Source: Shinella daejeonensis (lineage in GTDB: Bacteria > Pseudomonadota > Alphaproteobacteria > Rhizobiales > Rhizobiaceae). Taken from it: DNA of 64,000 bases. The stretch covers positions 1,302,001-1,366,000 of the forward strand of contig NZ_JAHWXY010000001.1 of assembly GCF_024281235.1 (NCBI RefSeq), in the 5' to 3' direction. This document shows, one piece after another, positions 25,931 through 35,318 of the stretch. The notes under the pieces were generated by a model that worked only from the letters and a program-made list of their open reading frames with translations, was not told the DNA's origin and did no database searches. Made by a program: the position numbers and the translations under genes. Position 1 is the first letter of the stretch; each line of letters starts with the position of its first letter.

Positions 25931-26593
25931 ATGACTGCGATTGAAGTGCAATACGGCAAGGATCTGCTCAGGCGCGACAGCCCCTACGAAGCCGGCATGA
26001 CGGCCCTGCTCTATGTCGACATGCAGCGCATCTGGTGCGAGCCAGACCTCGATCCGACCCATCCCCAGGATGCCAACAGCTACTATCACCGCCGCCTGCG
26101 TGACACGGTCGTTCCGAACCAGGTGCGCATTCTGGAAGCGGGCCGCAAGGCCGGCTGCGATGTGCTGCACACGATCATCGAGAGCCTGACGCTGGACGGC
26201 CGGGACCGCTCGCTCGATCACAAGCTTTCCGACATGCATGTGCCGAAGGGGTCGCCGGAGGGTCAGGTGATCGACGCCCTTTCGCCCATCGACAACGAGA
26301 TCGTGCTGCCGAAGACCTCGTCCGGCGTTTTCAACTCGACCAACATCGACTACGTGCTGCGCAACCTCAACACGCGCTATCTGATCATCGCCGGCGTCAT
26401 CACGGACCAGTGCGTCGACATGGCCGTGCGCGATGCCGCCGACCGGGGCTATCTGGTGACCGTGGTGGACGACGCCTGCGCCACCTACAGCCAGGAACGC
26501 CACGAAGCGGCCTTGCGCGCCTATTCCGGCTATTGCTGGATCACCGACACCGATACCGTTGTCCGCCGCCTGGAAGGGCTCGCACGGGCCTGA
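25931..26593 (+). CDS. Isochorismatase-family cysteine hydrolase
   Basis: 220 aa. Catalytic triad pattern: Asp in LLYVDMQRIW, Lys in LPKTSSGVF and Cys in ITDQCVDMAVRDAADRGY, with the cis-peptide-like VITDQ. The family hydrolyses amides and carbamates (for example N-carbamoyl compounds, nicotinamide, biuret) or vinyl ethers; the exact substrate cannot be told. It is transcribed with the regulator upstream and a glutamine-synthetase-like gene after it, so an amide-metabolism role is likely. Confidence 0.85.
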   Translation: MTAIEVQYGKDLLRRDSPYEAGMTALLYVDMQRIWCEPDLDPTHPQDANSYYHRRLRDTVVPNQVRILEAGRKAGCDVLHTIIESLTLDGRDRSLDHKLSDMHVPKGSPEGQVIDALSPIDNEIVLPKTSSGVFNSTNIDYVLRNLNTRYLIIAGVITDQCVDMAVRDAADRGYLVTVVDDACATYSQERHEAALRAYSGYCWITDTDTVVRRLEGLARA

Positions 26594-26616
26594 CCGTTGC
26601 AGAAAGAGAAGACACC

Positions 26617-27963
26617 ATGAACGACAGCAGCAACGGCCGGGCGCGGGGCGCCCTGACGGAACTGGCCACCTTCGTCACAACGGACATCGCCGGCGTCACC
26701 CGCGGCCGCAGCTTCGCCGCACAGGACATCGAGGACTATTTTCGCAAGGGCGTGGGCTGGGTTCCGGCAAACCTCGCGCTGACGCCGTTCGACGTCATCG
26801 CCGACCCGAACCCCTGGGGCTCGGCGGGCGATCTGCGCCTCATGGCGGACCCCGCCAGCAAGGCGCGCGTCACCTGCTTGCCGGACGTCACGCCGCTGCA
26901 TTTCTACCATTGCGACATTACCGACCTGAAGGGCGAGCCATGGGAATGCTGCGTGCGCAGCTTCCTCAAGGCGACGCTTGCCGATTTCAAGACGGAAACC
27001 GGTCTCGGGGTCGTCGGGGCGGTGGAACAGGAATTCCAGGTGCTCGGCGCCGACTGGCCCGCCGCCCCCTCGTTCGGCCTGCGCGCCCAGCGCCGGACCG
27101 AACCTTTCGGACCGCTCCTGATGACCGCGCTGAAGGAAGCCGGCGCCGAACCGGAAATGTTCCTGCCGGAATACGGCAAGGATCAGTTCGAGATTACCTG
27201 CCGCCCGGCCCCGGCGCTTGTCGCTGCCGACCGCGGCGCAACGATCCGCGCCGTCACCAAAGAAGTCGCCGCCCTCTTCGGCTGGAATGCCAGTTTCGCG
27301 CCGAAGACCGACCCGGATGGGGTCGGCAACGGCGTCCACCTGCATATCAGCTTCACGGATGCCGACGGCCATCCCGCGACCTTCGACGCCTCGCGCCCCG
27401 GCCGGCTTTCCGCTATCGCCGGCTCCTTCGCCGCCGGCGTGATCCGGCACCTGCCGGCGCTCGTCGCCTTCACCGCACCGTCCGTCCTTTCCTACATGCG
27501 CCTGGTGCCGCACCACTGGAGCGCGGCCTATACCTGCCTTGGCGAAAAGAACCGCGAAGCGACACTGCGCATCTGCCCGACGCTGGACCTGCCCGGCAGC
27601 GACCCGGCCCGGCAGTTCAACATGGAGTATCGCGCCGCCGACGCCTGCGCGAGCCCGCATCTGTCGCTCGCCGTCGTTCTGCGCGCCGGGCTGGAAGGCA
27701 TTCGGGCCGGGCTTGAGCCGCCGCCACTGATCAACGCCGACCCTTCCGACTTCTCTCCCGAAGAGCAGGAGAAGCTCGGCATCCGCCGTCTCCCCGCAAG
27801 CCTTGCCGAAGCGCTCGACACACTGGCCGCCGACCCGGTGGTGACCGGCTGGTTCACGAAGGATTTCCTCGACTGCTACTTCGCCATGAAGCGCAAGGAG
27901 ATCGAAATCGTCGACGGGCTTTCGCCCGAAGGCCTCTGCTCGCGCTACGCGACCGTCTATTGA
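26617..27963 (+). CDS. Glutamine-synthetase-like enzyme (gamma-glutamylamide synthetase type)
   Basis: 448 aa from the ATG at 26617 (an extra open frame runs back to 26410 but overlaps the hydrolase). GS catalytic-domain patterns are visible: VGAVEQEFQVLG, NGVHLHISFTD, and NREATLRICPTLD with R..FNMEYR. The N-terminal beta-grasp part carries DIAGVTRGRS. Such divergent GS proteins ligate ammonia or amines to glutamate using ATP. Not a true GlnA by pattern. Neighbours are an amidase-type hydrolase and an N-formylglutamate hydrolase relative. Function inferred from family only. Confidence 0.8.
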   Translation: MNDSSNGRARGALTELATFVTTDIAGVTRGRSFAAQDIEDYFRKGVGWVPANLALTPFDVIADPNPWGSAGDLRLMADPASKARVTCLPDVTPLHFYHCDITDLKGEPWECCVRSFLKATLADFKTETGLGVVGAVEQEFQVLGADWPAAPSFGLRAQRRTEPFGPLLMTALKEAGAEPEMFLPEYGKDQFEITCRPAPALVAADRGATIRAVTKEVAALFGWNASFAPKTDPDGVGNGVHLHISFTDADGHPATFDASRPGRLSAIAGSFAAGVIRHLPALVAFTAPSVLSYMRLVPHHWSAAYTCLGEKNREATLRICPTLDLPGSDPARQFNMEYRAADACASPHLSLAVVLRAGLEGIRAGLEPPPLINADPSDFSPEEQEKLGIRRLPASLAEALDTLAADPVVTGWFTKDFLDCYFAMKRKEIEIVDGLSPEGLCSRYATVY

Positions 27964-27977
27964 GCGGTGAACGGATC

Positions 27978-28781
27978 ATGACATCGACCAAGGTCACCAC
28001 ACGGCACGATGCTGGCCGGCCGCTGCTCGCCATCGACGAGCCGCCGCCCTACGCCGTGATCAATCCGGACGGGGCATCGCCCTATCTGCTGCTTTGCGAG
28101 CATGCGTCCAACCGCATTCCGCGGGCGCTCGGCGATCTCGGCCTGCCCGAGGCCGAACGCCAACGTCATATCGCCTGGGACATCGGCGTCAGCGCGCTGT
28201 CCCAGCACCTCAGCCGTACGCTCGACGCACCGCTGTTTATGACCAACTATTCCCGCCTCGTCATCGATTGCAACCGGCCGCTGGACGTGCCGTCTGCAAT
28301 CCCCGAAGTGAGCGAGACGACGGAAATCCCCGGCAATATCGGCTTGACGGAAGCCGAAAGGCGGCAGCGCATCGACATGCTGTTCACCCCCTACGTCGAG
28401 GCTGTCCGGCGACGGATCGACCGGCTACAGGGGGAAGGAAAGCACCCGATCATCATCGGCGTCCACTCCTTCACGCCGGTCTATTTCGGCAAGCGGAGAC
28501 CGTGGCATGCCGGCGTCCTTTACGGCAGGGCGGCGGCTTTCGGCCGGACACTGATCCGCGAACTCGAGGCCGATGCCGCCCTCACCATCGGCGACAACGA
28601 GCCCTATACCATCCATCCCGACGAAGATTATACCGTCCCCGTCCATGCGGATGACCGCGGCCTGCCGGGCGCCCTGATCGAGGTGCGGCACGATCTGATC
28701 GACACGCTTGCCGGCGTTCACGAATGGGGCGAGCGCCTCACGCGCTGCCTTGCCGGCGCGCTGAAGGAGCAATCGGGGTAA
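27978..28781 (+). CDS. N-formylglutamate amidohydrolase-family protein
   Basis: 267 aa. Family pattern: LLCEHASNRIPR (metal-binding His/Glu), WDIGVSALSQHLS, NYSRLVIDCNRPLD, and a C-terminal EVRHDLID. HutG-type enzymes remove formate from N-formylglutamate, but many homologs act on other N-acylated glutamates. It starts at the ATG at 27978, 15 bases after the preceding stop, last in the plus-strand run. Its partners suggest a glutamyl/amide-compound pathway. Confidence 0.85.
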   Translation: MTSTKVTTRHDAGRPLLAIDEPPPYAVINPDGASPYLLLCEHASNRIPRALGDLGLPEAERQRHIAWDIGVSALSQHLSRTLDAPLFMTNYSRLVIDCNRPLDVPSAIPEVSETTEIPGNIGLTEAERRQRIDMLFTPYVEAVRRRIDRLQGEGKHPIIIGVHSFTPVYFGKRRPWHAGVLYGRAAAFGRTLIRELEADAALTIGDNEPYTIHPDEDYTVPVHADDRGLPGALIEVRHDLIDTLAGVHEWGERLTRCLAGALKEQSG

Positions 28782-28811
28782 CGCAAACGATCTGCCGCCC
28801 CGGCGGCCTGT

Positions 28812-28826
28812 AGAAACCGCGTTTCT
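28812..28826. terminator. Short hairpin after the amidohydrolase gene
   Basis: AGAAAC-CGC-GTTTCT, 6-bp stem, followed by T residues (plus strand). It lies between convergent genes ending at 28781 and 28856. Small, so moderate to low support. Confidence 0.35.
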
Positions 28827-28855
28827 TTCCGCTGATGCCCTGAATCCGAGGGGCG

Positions 28856-29635
28856 TCACAGCCATGAGGCGAGGAAATCGACGCTTTCGGCCGTCGACGT
28901 CGAAGGCACGTATTCAAAGCCGATGGCGCCGGAAAACCCGGCCTCTTCCAACGCCTGAAGAATCGTATCGAAGTCGATCCCGCCAGTTCCGGGCTCATGG
29001 CGGCCGGGAAAGTCAGCGATATGGACATGGCCGATACGATGTGCATTCGCCGGAATCCAGTCTGGAAGGGCGACATCCGTAACCGCCGCGTGAAACGTAT
29101 CAATGAGGAGCGCAACGCTTTCGGCACCGAAAAAGTCCTGGACTTCAACGGCCTTGTCGAGCGTGGACATGTAGTATCCGGGGACTGCGGCGCTGCTGAT
29201 CGCTTCGATCAGCACCTTCATGCCGGCGCTTGCCGTCCGCTCGACCGCGTAACCGATGTTTTCCAGATAAACGTCACGAATCCGGGCGGAATCGGAATCG
29301 GTCGGCACGCCCGCCATCGGGTGTACGAAGGGTGAGCCGACAATCGCCGCATATTCCAGTGCCCTGTCGAACCCTGCGCGAAATTCGGCCTGTCGGCCCG
29401 GCAGTGACGCCAGCCCCTTTTCACCCTTGCTGGCATCCCCGATGCCACCGGCAAGCTGGGCGAAGGTCAATCCGAGCCCGTCGAGGATGCTGCGCATTGC
29501 CGTGGCGTCCATGGCGAATGGTTGCGGATGTTCAACGGCGGTAAAGCCGGAAGCCGCCGCCGCATCCATGCGCTCTGCAAGCGGCAACTCGGTAAAGAGA
29601 TAGCCGAGATGTGCAGAGAAACGATTTTGCGTCAT
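28856..29635 (-). CDS. Sugar-phosphate isomerase/hydroxypyruvate isomerase-family protein (OtnI-like)
   Basis: 259 aa TIM-barrel isomerase of the Hyi/OtnI type: FSAHLGYLFTELPLAERMDAAAASGFTAVEHPQPFA at the N-terminus, VLIEAISS, LLIDTFHAAVTDV, GHVHIADFPGRHEPGTGGIDF and a C-terminal GFEYVPS with metal-binding Glu/His/Asp positions. OtnI isomerises 2-oxo-tetronate. OtnC and OtnK homologs occur at 47.4-49.3 kb, which supports that reading, but hydroxypyruvate isomerase is the other possibility. Transcribed alone, convergent with the amidohydrolase and divergent from the dehydrogenase operon; the 352-bp gap upstream (29636-29987) holds the operon promoter and no other gene I can support. Confidence 0.8.
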   Translation of the reverse strand: MTQNRFSAHLGYLFTELPLAERMDAAAASGFTAVEHPQPFAMDATAMRSILDGLGLTFAQLAGGIGDASKGEKGLASLPGRQAEFRAGFDRALEYAAIVGSPFVHPMAGVPTDSDSARIRDVYLENIGYAVERTASAGMKVLIEAISSAAVPGYYMSTLDKAVEVQDFFGAESVALLIDTFHAAVTDVALPDWIPANAHRIGHVHIADFPGRHEPGTGGIDFDTILQALEEAGFSGAIGFEYVPSTSTAESVDFLASWL

Positions 29636-29929
29636 AGTTGGAATTTCCCCTTCCTGTTGCCCATGTTACCAGCCGGCCCAACCGGAAGCCACGCTCGAAA
29701 AGCGAGCGGGAAAGCCCGAGGATCCGGTCACGGCGATTGGCGAGGTCTTGTCTTTGTTTCATCGTCTTCCCTTGGCCGGGCGGTGCCGCACGGACAAGCG
29801 CCATTCTCGGTGAACGTCGTGCCATCGCTTCGGTCTTGAGGCCCCTGCCCGTGCGCCGATCGGGTCATGGTCCGCCTTCCTGTGGATTTCCGCATCTCTT
29901 CATCGCGAAACCCCTGTGCCGATTTGCTC

Positions 29930-29970
29930 TTGACATATTGAGCATACGGCATGGTATACGATCAAGTATA
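29930..29970 (+). promoter_or_regulatory. Promoter plus GntR operator of the dehydrogenase-ABC operon
   Basis: TTGACA at 29930-29935 and a -10-like TATACG at 29955-29960 (spacing 19; GTATAC gives 18). The inverted repeat TATAC-N6-GTATA (29955-29970) covers the -10, a position where bound protein would block RNA polymerase. The identical arms recur upstream of the GntR gene at 36010-36025. Confidence 0.7.
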
Positions 29971-29987
29971 AATTAAAGGGGTCCTCT

Positions 29988-31064
29988 ATGAGAATTGCAG
30001 TTTTGCCTGGCGATGACATTGGCCCGGAGATCACGGAAGCCGCGCTCACCGTCCTTCAGGAAGCAGACAGGCGCTTTGACCTCGGCCTCCAGTTCGATGT
30101 CCACGAAGTGGGTATGGCAAGCCATCGCCGTATCGGCACCACGCTTCCGGACAGCGCCTTGAAGGCCTGCTCCGATGCGGACGCGGTTCTCCTCGGACCC
30201 GGGGGAATGACCGACTATCCGCCGGTATCCGACGGCGGCATCAATATTCCGGGGACCATCCGCAAGAAAATGGATTTATACGCGAACCTGCGTCCGGCGC
30301 GGGCAAGGCAAGGACTTGAACGCGCCCGCCCGGGGCTCGACTGCATTCTCGCCCGGGAAAACACCGAAGGGTTCTATGCTGACCGGAACATGTTCACGGG
30401 CAGCGGCGAGTTCATGCCGACCCCGGACATCGCGCTCGCCGTGCGCAAGATCACCCGGCAGGCTTCGCGTCGCATCGCAACGAAGGCGTTCGAACTGGCG
30501 CAGAGCCGCCGCAAGCATGTCACCATTGTCGGCAAACGTCATGTCCTTCAGGTCAGCGACGGCCTCTTCGTGGAGGAAGCCGAAGCCGTGGCCCGCGACT
30601 ATCCCGACGTTGCGGTCCGCGAAGTCGATATCGACGCCATGGTCGCCGATATCTACACGAACCCCGGCCGCTTCGACGTGATCCTGATCACGAACATGTT
30701 CGGCGACATCCTTTCCAACCTGGCCGTCGCTTTGTCTGGGGGCCTCGGCCTTGCTGCCGCGCTCAACGTCGGCGACGATCGAGCCGCCGCCAATGCCGGC
30801 CACGGCTCCGCTCCGGACATCGCCGGCAGGGGGATCGCAAATCCAAGCGGCTTCATCCTGTCGTCCGCCATGCTTCTCGATTGGTGGGGCGGCCGCCGGA
30901 ACAGCGAAAAATTCCGGCTTGCCGCCAAGGCGATCGAGGCCTCTCTCGACCAGTTGCTTACGGCAGGACAGCGCACGGGTGACCTTGGCGGCCAGCTCGG
31001 CACGCAGGCTTTCGCCAGGGCGGTCGCGGAGAATCTCTGCGAACCGCGCGCGGTGGCCCGCTGA
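29988..31064 (+). CDS. Isocitrate/isopropylmalate/tartrate-dehydrogenase-family enzyme
   Basis: 358 aa, NAD-linked beta-decarboxylating dehydrogenase family: an N-terminal IAVLPGDDIGPEIT, a substrate-binding RKKMDLYANLRP, the CILARENTEGFY region, and NMFGDILSNLAVALSGGLGLAAALN with the metal-binding Asp. Family members act on isocitrate, isopropylmalate, homoisocitrate and tartrate or 3-hydroxy acids. It is first in an operon with a Fe3+/spermidine-type ABC transporter under a GntR operator, so a hydroxy-acid catabolic role such as tartrate is plausible, but no residue decides it. Confidence 0.85.
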   Translation: MRIAVLPGDDIGPEITEAALTVLQEADRRFDLGLQFDVHEVGMASHRRIGTTLPDSALKACSDADAVLLGPGGMTDYPPVSDGGINIPGTIRKKMDLYANLRPARARQGLERARPGLDCILARENTEGFYADRNMFTGSGEFMPTPDIALAVRKITRQASRRIATKAFELAQSRRKHVTIVGKRHVLQVSDGLFVEEAEAVARDYPDVAVREVDIDAMVADIYTNPGRFDVILITNMFGDILSNLAVALSGGLGLAAALNVGDDRAAANAGHGSAPDIAGRGIANPSGFILSSAMLLDWWGGRRNSEKFRLAAKAIEASLDQLLTAGQRTGDLGGQLGTQAFARAVAENLCEPRAVAR

Positions 31065-31139
31065 TCCCGGTTCGGAAGCGACGGTTCCACGATCAGGACG
31101 CTTCAGACTTTTTCAACCAGCATCACGGGAGGAGACCAG

Positions 31140-32234
31140 ATGCAAACCTTGAAAATCACAACCTGCGCAGCGGCATTCCAGGCCATGACCCTTGCGGCCT
31201 TGCCGGCCCATGCCCAGCAAGCGCCGGAAGGTTATCCGGCTGACTATGTCGATCTCGTCACCGCAGCCGTCGGCGAAGGGGAGGTCAACGTCTATTCTCC
31301 GACCGATTCCGAACAGGCCGAGGGCCTGATCAGGGGCTTCGAGACGGCATTTCCCGGTATTACGGTGAAATGGAACGATGTTGCCAGCGGTGCGGTCTAC
31401 AATCGCGTGGTCAGCGAAGCGGCCGCAGGCCAGGTTGGTTCCGACGTCGTCTGGTCGAATGGCCTCGACCTGCAACTCCAGCTCGTCGAAGAGGGCTTTG
31501 CCGAGCCTTATAAATCGGTCGAGACCGCACATATCCCCGATTGGGCGCAATATAAGGATACGGCCTATTCGACGACCGTCGAGCCCATCGTCTTCATGTA
31601 CAACAATACGGTGTTCCAGGAGGCCGTTCCGAAAAATCGCAAGGAACTCACCGAACTCATGGACACCAAGGCAAGCGAGCTGAATGGCAAGTTTGCCACC
31701 TTCGATCCCGAAAAATCCGCATCGGCCTATGTCGTGATGGAGAACGACGTCAAGAACGACGCAGGCTTTACAACACTTGTCGATGCATTCGGAAAGGCCA
31801 GGGGCAAGGTATACGCAAGCTCGGGCCAGCTGCGCGAGAAGGTTCTGTCGGGCGAGCATCCCTTCGCCTTCAACATCAACGGCGCATATGCCAAGGGCTG
31901 GGCGGAAAAAAGCAGCAATCTGACCGTCGTCTATCCGGAAGACTACACCATCGCCGCTTCGCGAACGGCCTTCATCAGCAAGAATGCGCCGAATCCGAAC
32001 GCCGCCAAGCTGTTCCTCGACTACATGCTCTCGAAGTCTGGCCAGGAAGCCGTTGCCGACGCCGGTCTGCCATCGGTTCGAAGCGACGTCTCGACCGATA
32101 ATTGGGACAGTGTAAACAAGGAAGCCGGCGGCAAACTGGTGCCCATCGAGCTGGACGCCGCACTCCTTGAAGGCCTTCAGCCGGCCAAGCGCGGCGAATT
32201 CTTCCGAAACTGGAAGAAGGCGCTGAACCAGTAA
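31140..32234 (+). CDS. ABC transporter periplasmic binding protein (iron/spermidine-type family)
   Basis: 364 aa with a signal peptide (MQTLKITTCAAAFQAMTLAALPAHA-QQ). Type II receptor: GEVNVYSPTDSEQAEGLI, then GSDVVWSNGLD and SKNAPNPNAAKLFLDYMLSKSGQEAV. The family includes FbpA-like Fe3+ binders as well as phosphonate and carboxylate receptors; ligand is not clear. Second gene of the GntR-controlled operon, 75 bases after the dehydrogenase stop and 22 bases before the permease. Confidence 0.85.
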   Translation: MQTLKITTCAAAFQAMTLAALPAHAQQAPEGYPADYVDLVTAAVGEGEVNVYSPTDSEQAEGLIRGFETAFPGITVKWNDVASGAVYNRVVSEAAAGQVGSDVVWSNGLDLQLQLVEEGFAEPYKSVETAHIPDWAQYKDTAYSTTVEPIVFMYNNTVFQEAVPKNRKELTELMDTKASELNGKFATFDPEKSASAYVVMENDVKNDAGFTTLVDAFGKARGKVYASSGQLREKVLSGEHPFAFNINGAYAKGWAEKSSNLTVVYPEDYTIAASRTAFISKNAPNPNAAKLFLDYMLSKSGQEAVADAGLPSVRSDVSTDNWDSVNKEAGGKLVPIELDAALLEGLQPAKRGEFFRNWKKALNQ

Positions 32235-32256
32235 GGTAAAAAAGGAACCCGTAGAG

Positions 32257-33945
32257 ATGGCTAAAACGACCGCCGACGCTACGGGATTCCGCTTGTCTGC
32301 CCTGGCAGCGCTCGGAATTCTCGTACTGTCTCCCGTCCTTCTGATCCTTTATCAGAGCTTTTTGTCCGGACCGTTCTTTTCACCGCTGAGCACGCTCGGG
32401 CTTGACGCCTATGTCTACATCTTCAGCGATCCGGACTTCTACCGCGCCTTGGGAACGACCGTGCTTTTCGCGCTGGGAACCATTGCTATCTGCATGCCTC
32501 TGGGAGCAGTGCTGGCATTCCTCGTAACGCGCACCGACCTTGCCGGTCGAAAGTGGCTCGAAGCGGTGGTTCTCGTGCCGATGTTCCTTTCGGCGATCGT
32601 CCTCGGATTCGGCTATACGGTCGCCGTCGGGCCCACCGGCGTCGTCACCCTGGCGTTTGAGAAAATCTTCGGGCCTGCGCCCTGGAACATCTATGGCCTG
32701 TCGAGCCTGATCCTGATCTCGGGCCTGACCCATGTCCCGCATGTCTATCTCTATTCTTCTGCGGCCATGCGCAACCTTCCCGGCGATCTGGAGGAGGCCG
32801 CTAGGACGTCCGGCGCCGGCGTATGGACCGTGGCGAGACATGTGACCTGGCCACTGATCATGCCGGCCCTGGTGTTCAGCATCGGTCTCAATGTGATGCT
32901 CGCATTCGAAGCATTCGGCCTGCCCCTGGTGCTCGGCGATCCGGCGGGCGTCCTCGTGCTCACCACCTATATCTACAAGCTCACGACCATTCTCGGCGTT
33001 CCGTCCTATCAGCTGATGGCGGTCGTCGCGGTGGTTCTCCTCGCCATTATCTTTCCGCTGGTGTTCATTCAGCGAAAGCTGCTGAGCCGCTCTCGCCGGT
33101 TTGCAGCCATCGGCGGCAAGGGCGCGCGCGTGACGCGCATCCGGCTCGGCAAATCCGGCCAGCTCATCGCGTGGCTCGGCATCGGGGCCTGGCTCACGAT
33201 CTCGATCGTCTTTCCGATCGGCGGTATCGCGATCCGCGCATTCGTCGATAGCTGGGGAGCGGGCGTAAACCTTCTCGACCACCTGACGCTGAACAATTTC
33301 GAACAGCTTTTCAGCATTGGCGCCCTTCAGCGCGGCATCACCAACACGTTGCTCCTCGCCGTCATCGGCGGCGCCCTGGCTGTGGGAGCCTATCTGATCA
33401 TCGCCCTTGCGGGACATCGATGGAGCGGCGCGGGGCATACGGCCCTTGACTACATGGTCCTGATGCCGCGCGCGCTGCCGGGCCTCATCATCGGCCTGGC
33501 GTTCTTCTGGATATTCCTGTTCGTTCCGTTCCTTCAGCCGCTTCGCCTGACGCTGTTCAGCCTGCTCGTCGCCTATATCATCGTCGGCCTGTCCTATGGC
33601 CTTCGACTTATCCAGGCCACACTTCTTCAGGTGGCTCCCGAACTGGAGGAAAGCGCGCGGTCCGCAGGCGCCACGATCGGCCAGACCTGGGCGCGGATCG
33701 TGATCCCGATCATTCGCCCCGGCCTTCTCGGCGCCTGGACGATGATCATGATCATCTTCCTGAGAGAATACGCCACCGGCGTCTACCTGATGACCAATGG
33801 GACGGAGGTCATCGGTTCGCTCATCGTTTCGCTGATGGCCAGCGGATCGCTCGACACCATCGCGGCACTCGCCCTGATCAGCGTCGTCATGACGACAGGC
33901 GGACTGGTGCTGGCAAATCGCCTGGGAGGAAAAATCCATGAGTGA
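32257..33945 (+). CDS. ABC permease with two fused membrane domains
   Basis: 562 aa, the FbpB/ThiP type in which two binding-protein-dependent permease domains are fused. Domain one (about 50-280) carries EEAARTSGAGVWTVARHVTWPLIMPAL; domain two (about 340-550) carries EESARSAGATIGQTWARIVIPIIRPG. Both are EAA-type cytoplasmic loops docking the ATPase. About 12 membrane spans. It overlaps the ATPase gene by 8 bases. Confidence 0.9.
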   Translation: MAKTTADATGFRLSALAALGILVLSPVLLILYQSFLSGPFFSPLSTLGLDAYVYIFSDPDFYRALGTTVLFALGTIAICMPLGAVLAFLVTRTDLAGRKWLEAVVLVPMFLSAIVLGFGYTVAVGPTGVVTLAFEKIFGPAPWNIYGLSSLILISGLTHVPHVYLYSSAAMRNLPGDLEEAARTSGAGVWTVARHVTWPLIMPALVFSIGLNVMLAFEAFGLPLVLGDPAGVLVLTTYIYKLTTILGVPSYQLMAVVAVVLLAIIFPLVFIQRKLLSRSRRFAAIGGKGARVTRIRLGKSGQLIAWLGIGAWLTISIVFPIGGIAIRAFVDSWGAGVNLLDHLTLNNFEQLFSIGALQRGITNTLLLAVIGGALAVGAYLIIALAGHRWSGAGHTALDYMVLMPRALPGLIIGLAFFWIFLFVPFLQPLRLTLFSLLVAYIIVGLSYGLRLIQATLLQVAPELEESARSAGATIGQTWARIVIPIIRPGLLGAWTMIMIIFLREYATGVYLMTNGTEVIGSLIVSLMASGSLDTIAALALISVVMTTGGLVLANRLGGKIHE

Positions 33946-35008
33946 CCTGATCGTCGACGACATTCACATGCATCTCGGTGCGCTGCATGTGCTCCAGGGC
34001 ACGTCGTTCACGGCAAAGCGCGGAGAGGTCGTCGCGCTGCTCGGAGCGTCCGGCAGCGGCAAGACCACCCTGCTTCGTACGGTCGCCGGGCTCGAGGTTC
34101 CAGGCAAGGGGCGTATCCAGATTGCGGGAACACCGGTCTTCGACCATTCCAGGAGCATCCTTCTTCCGCCGGAAAAGCGTAACATCGGCCTCGTCTTCCA
34201 GTCATACGCCCTGTGGCCGCACCGGACAGTCGCGGAAAACGTCGCTTTCGGCCTTGCGATCCGTGGCGCCGGCAAGGCTGAAACGGCAAAGCGCGTTCAG
34301 GCGATGCTTGAAAAACTCGGCCTGGGCCACCTGGCCGAACGCTATCCCTTCCAGCTGTCCGGCGGCCAGCAGCAGCGGGTCGCAATCTGCCGCGCCCTTG
34401 TCTACGAGCCGAAGGTCATCCTGCTCGACGAACCCCTGTCGAACCTGGATGCGAAGCTGCGCGAAGAGGCCCGCTACTGGATCAGAACGCTCATCCTGGA
34501 ACTCGAACTATGTGCCGTCATGGTCACGCACGATCAGGATGAGGCGCTCGCGATGGCTGACAACGTTCTGTTGTTGAAGAATGGCGCTATCGTGCAAAGC
34601 GGCTCGCCGCTCGATATCTACAGCAATCCGAAGAGCCGCTATACGGCGGAATTCCTTGGCAACAACAACTGCATCGACGGCGAATTGAGCATGGCGGGCG
34701 GCAAGCCGACCGTTCTCGGCCCCTCATGGTCGATCTCCGGGGTACTGCCGGAAGGGCCGACGGTTGCCAATGGCAACGCCGTCTCGGCGATCGTGCGGGT
34801 CGAGCAGACCGCCATTCACAATGAGCCGGGCCCCAATCGCATTCCTGTGAACCTCGATGCCAGTATTTATCTGGGCAATCACTGGGAGTATCGGCTGAGC
34901 GGACTTGGCGTCACGTTGAAAGCGCAAGGTTCCGTCCGGCGAGAACCGGGAAATGTCTGGTGCGAACTTCCAGCCGAGAGCGTCTGGATATTCCCGAAGG
35001 CGTCGTGA
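33938..35008 (+). CDS. ABC transporter ATPase (FbpC/PotA family)
   Basis: 356 aa. Walker A LLGASGSGKTT, LSGGQQQRVAICRAL signature, VILLDEPLSNLDAKLREEAR Walker B, a D-loop, and a VTHDQDEALAMADN switch. A C-terminal TOBE-like domain (about 270-350) sits behind the ATPase. Last gene of the operon. The 310-bp stretch after it (35009-35318) contains no gene I can support, only a hairpin and a tandem repeat. Confidence 0.92.
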   Translation: MSDLIVDDIHMHLGALHVLQGTSFTAKRGEVVALLGASGSGKTTLLRTVAGLEVPGKGRIQIAGTPVFDHSRSILLPPEKRNIGLVFQSYALWPHRTVAENVAFGLAIRGAGKAETAKRVQAMLEKLGLGHLAERYPFQLSGGQQQRVAICRALVYEPKVILLDEPLSNLDAKLREEARYWIRTLILELELCAVMVTHDQDEALAMADNVLLLKNGAIVQSGSPLDIYSNPKSRYTAEFLGNNNCIDGELSMAGGKPTVLGPSWSISGVLPEGPTVANGNAVSAIVRVEQTAIHNEPGPNRIPVNLDASIYLGNHWEYRLSGLGVTLKAQGSVRREPGNVWCELPAESVWIFPKAS

Positions 35009-35027
35009 TTTCGTTTCATCAGGCCCG

Positions 35028-35055
35028 GCCGGCGTTCCCCGGCCGGCCCGATATC
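35028..35055 (+). repeat. Hairpin after the ABC operon
   Basis: GGCCCGGCCGG and CCGGCCGGCCC arms (one mismatch) about 20 bases after the ATPase stop; a GC-rich stem without a clear T-run. Possibly the operon terminator or a repetitive extragenic element. Confidence 0.4.
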
Positions 35056-35086
35056 GTTCGTCTCCCCGACGAATGTCGGGCATCCG

Positions 35087-35134
35087 GATGTTCAACGATC
35101 CGGGTAACCGGATGTTCGACGATCCGGGTAACCG
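35087..35134. repeat. Tandem 24-bp direct repeat
   Basis: Two 24-bp units (35087-35110 and 35111-35134) differ at one base (A or G at position 8) and begin GATGTTC...; a third partial unit GATGGACCGG follows. Intergenic, between convergent genes. Confidence 0.75.
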
Positions 35135-35318
35135 GATGGACCGGTAATACGAAGGCCGCCCGTGATGCGCACAACGCGGTGATGTCGCGCAAAATTTTTG
35201 CGACGAGGCTTGAGGGGATAAGGAAAAATATGAAGCGGCTTTCCGCCCGCATCCCGCTCTATCCTTCCGGAATCGATCGCGACGAATTCGGGCCGGTTCG
35301 ATTTGAACGCGTCGCCGT

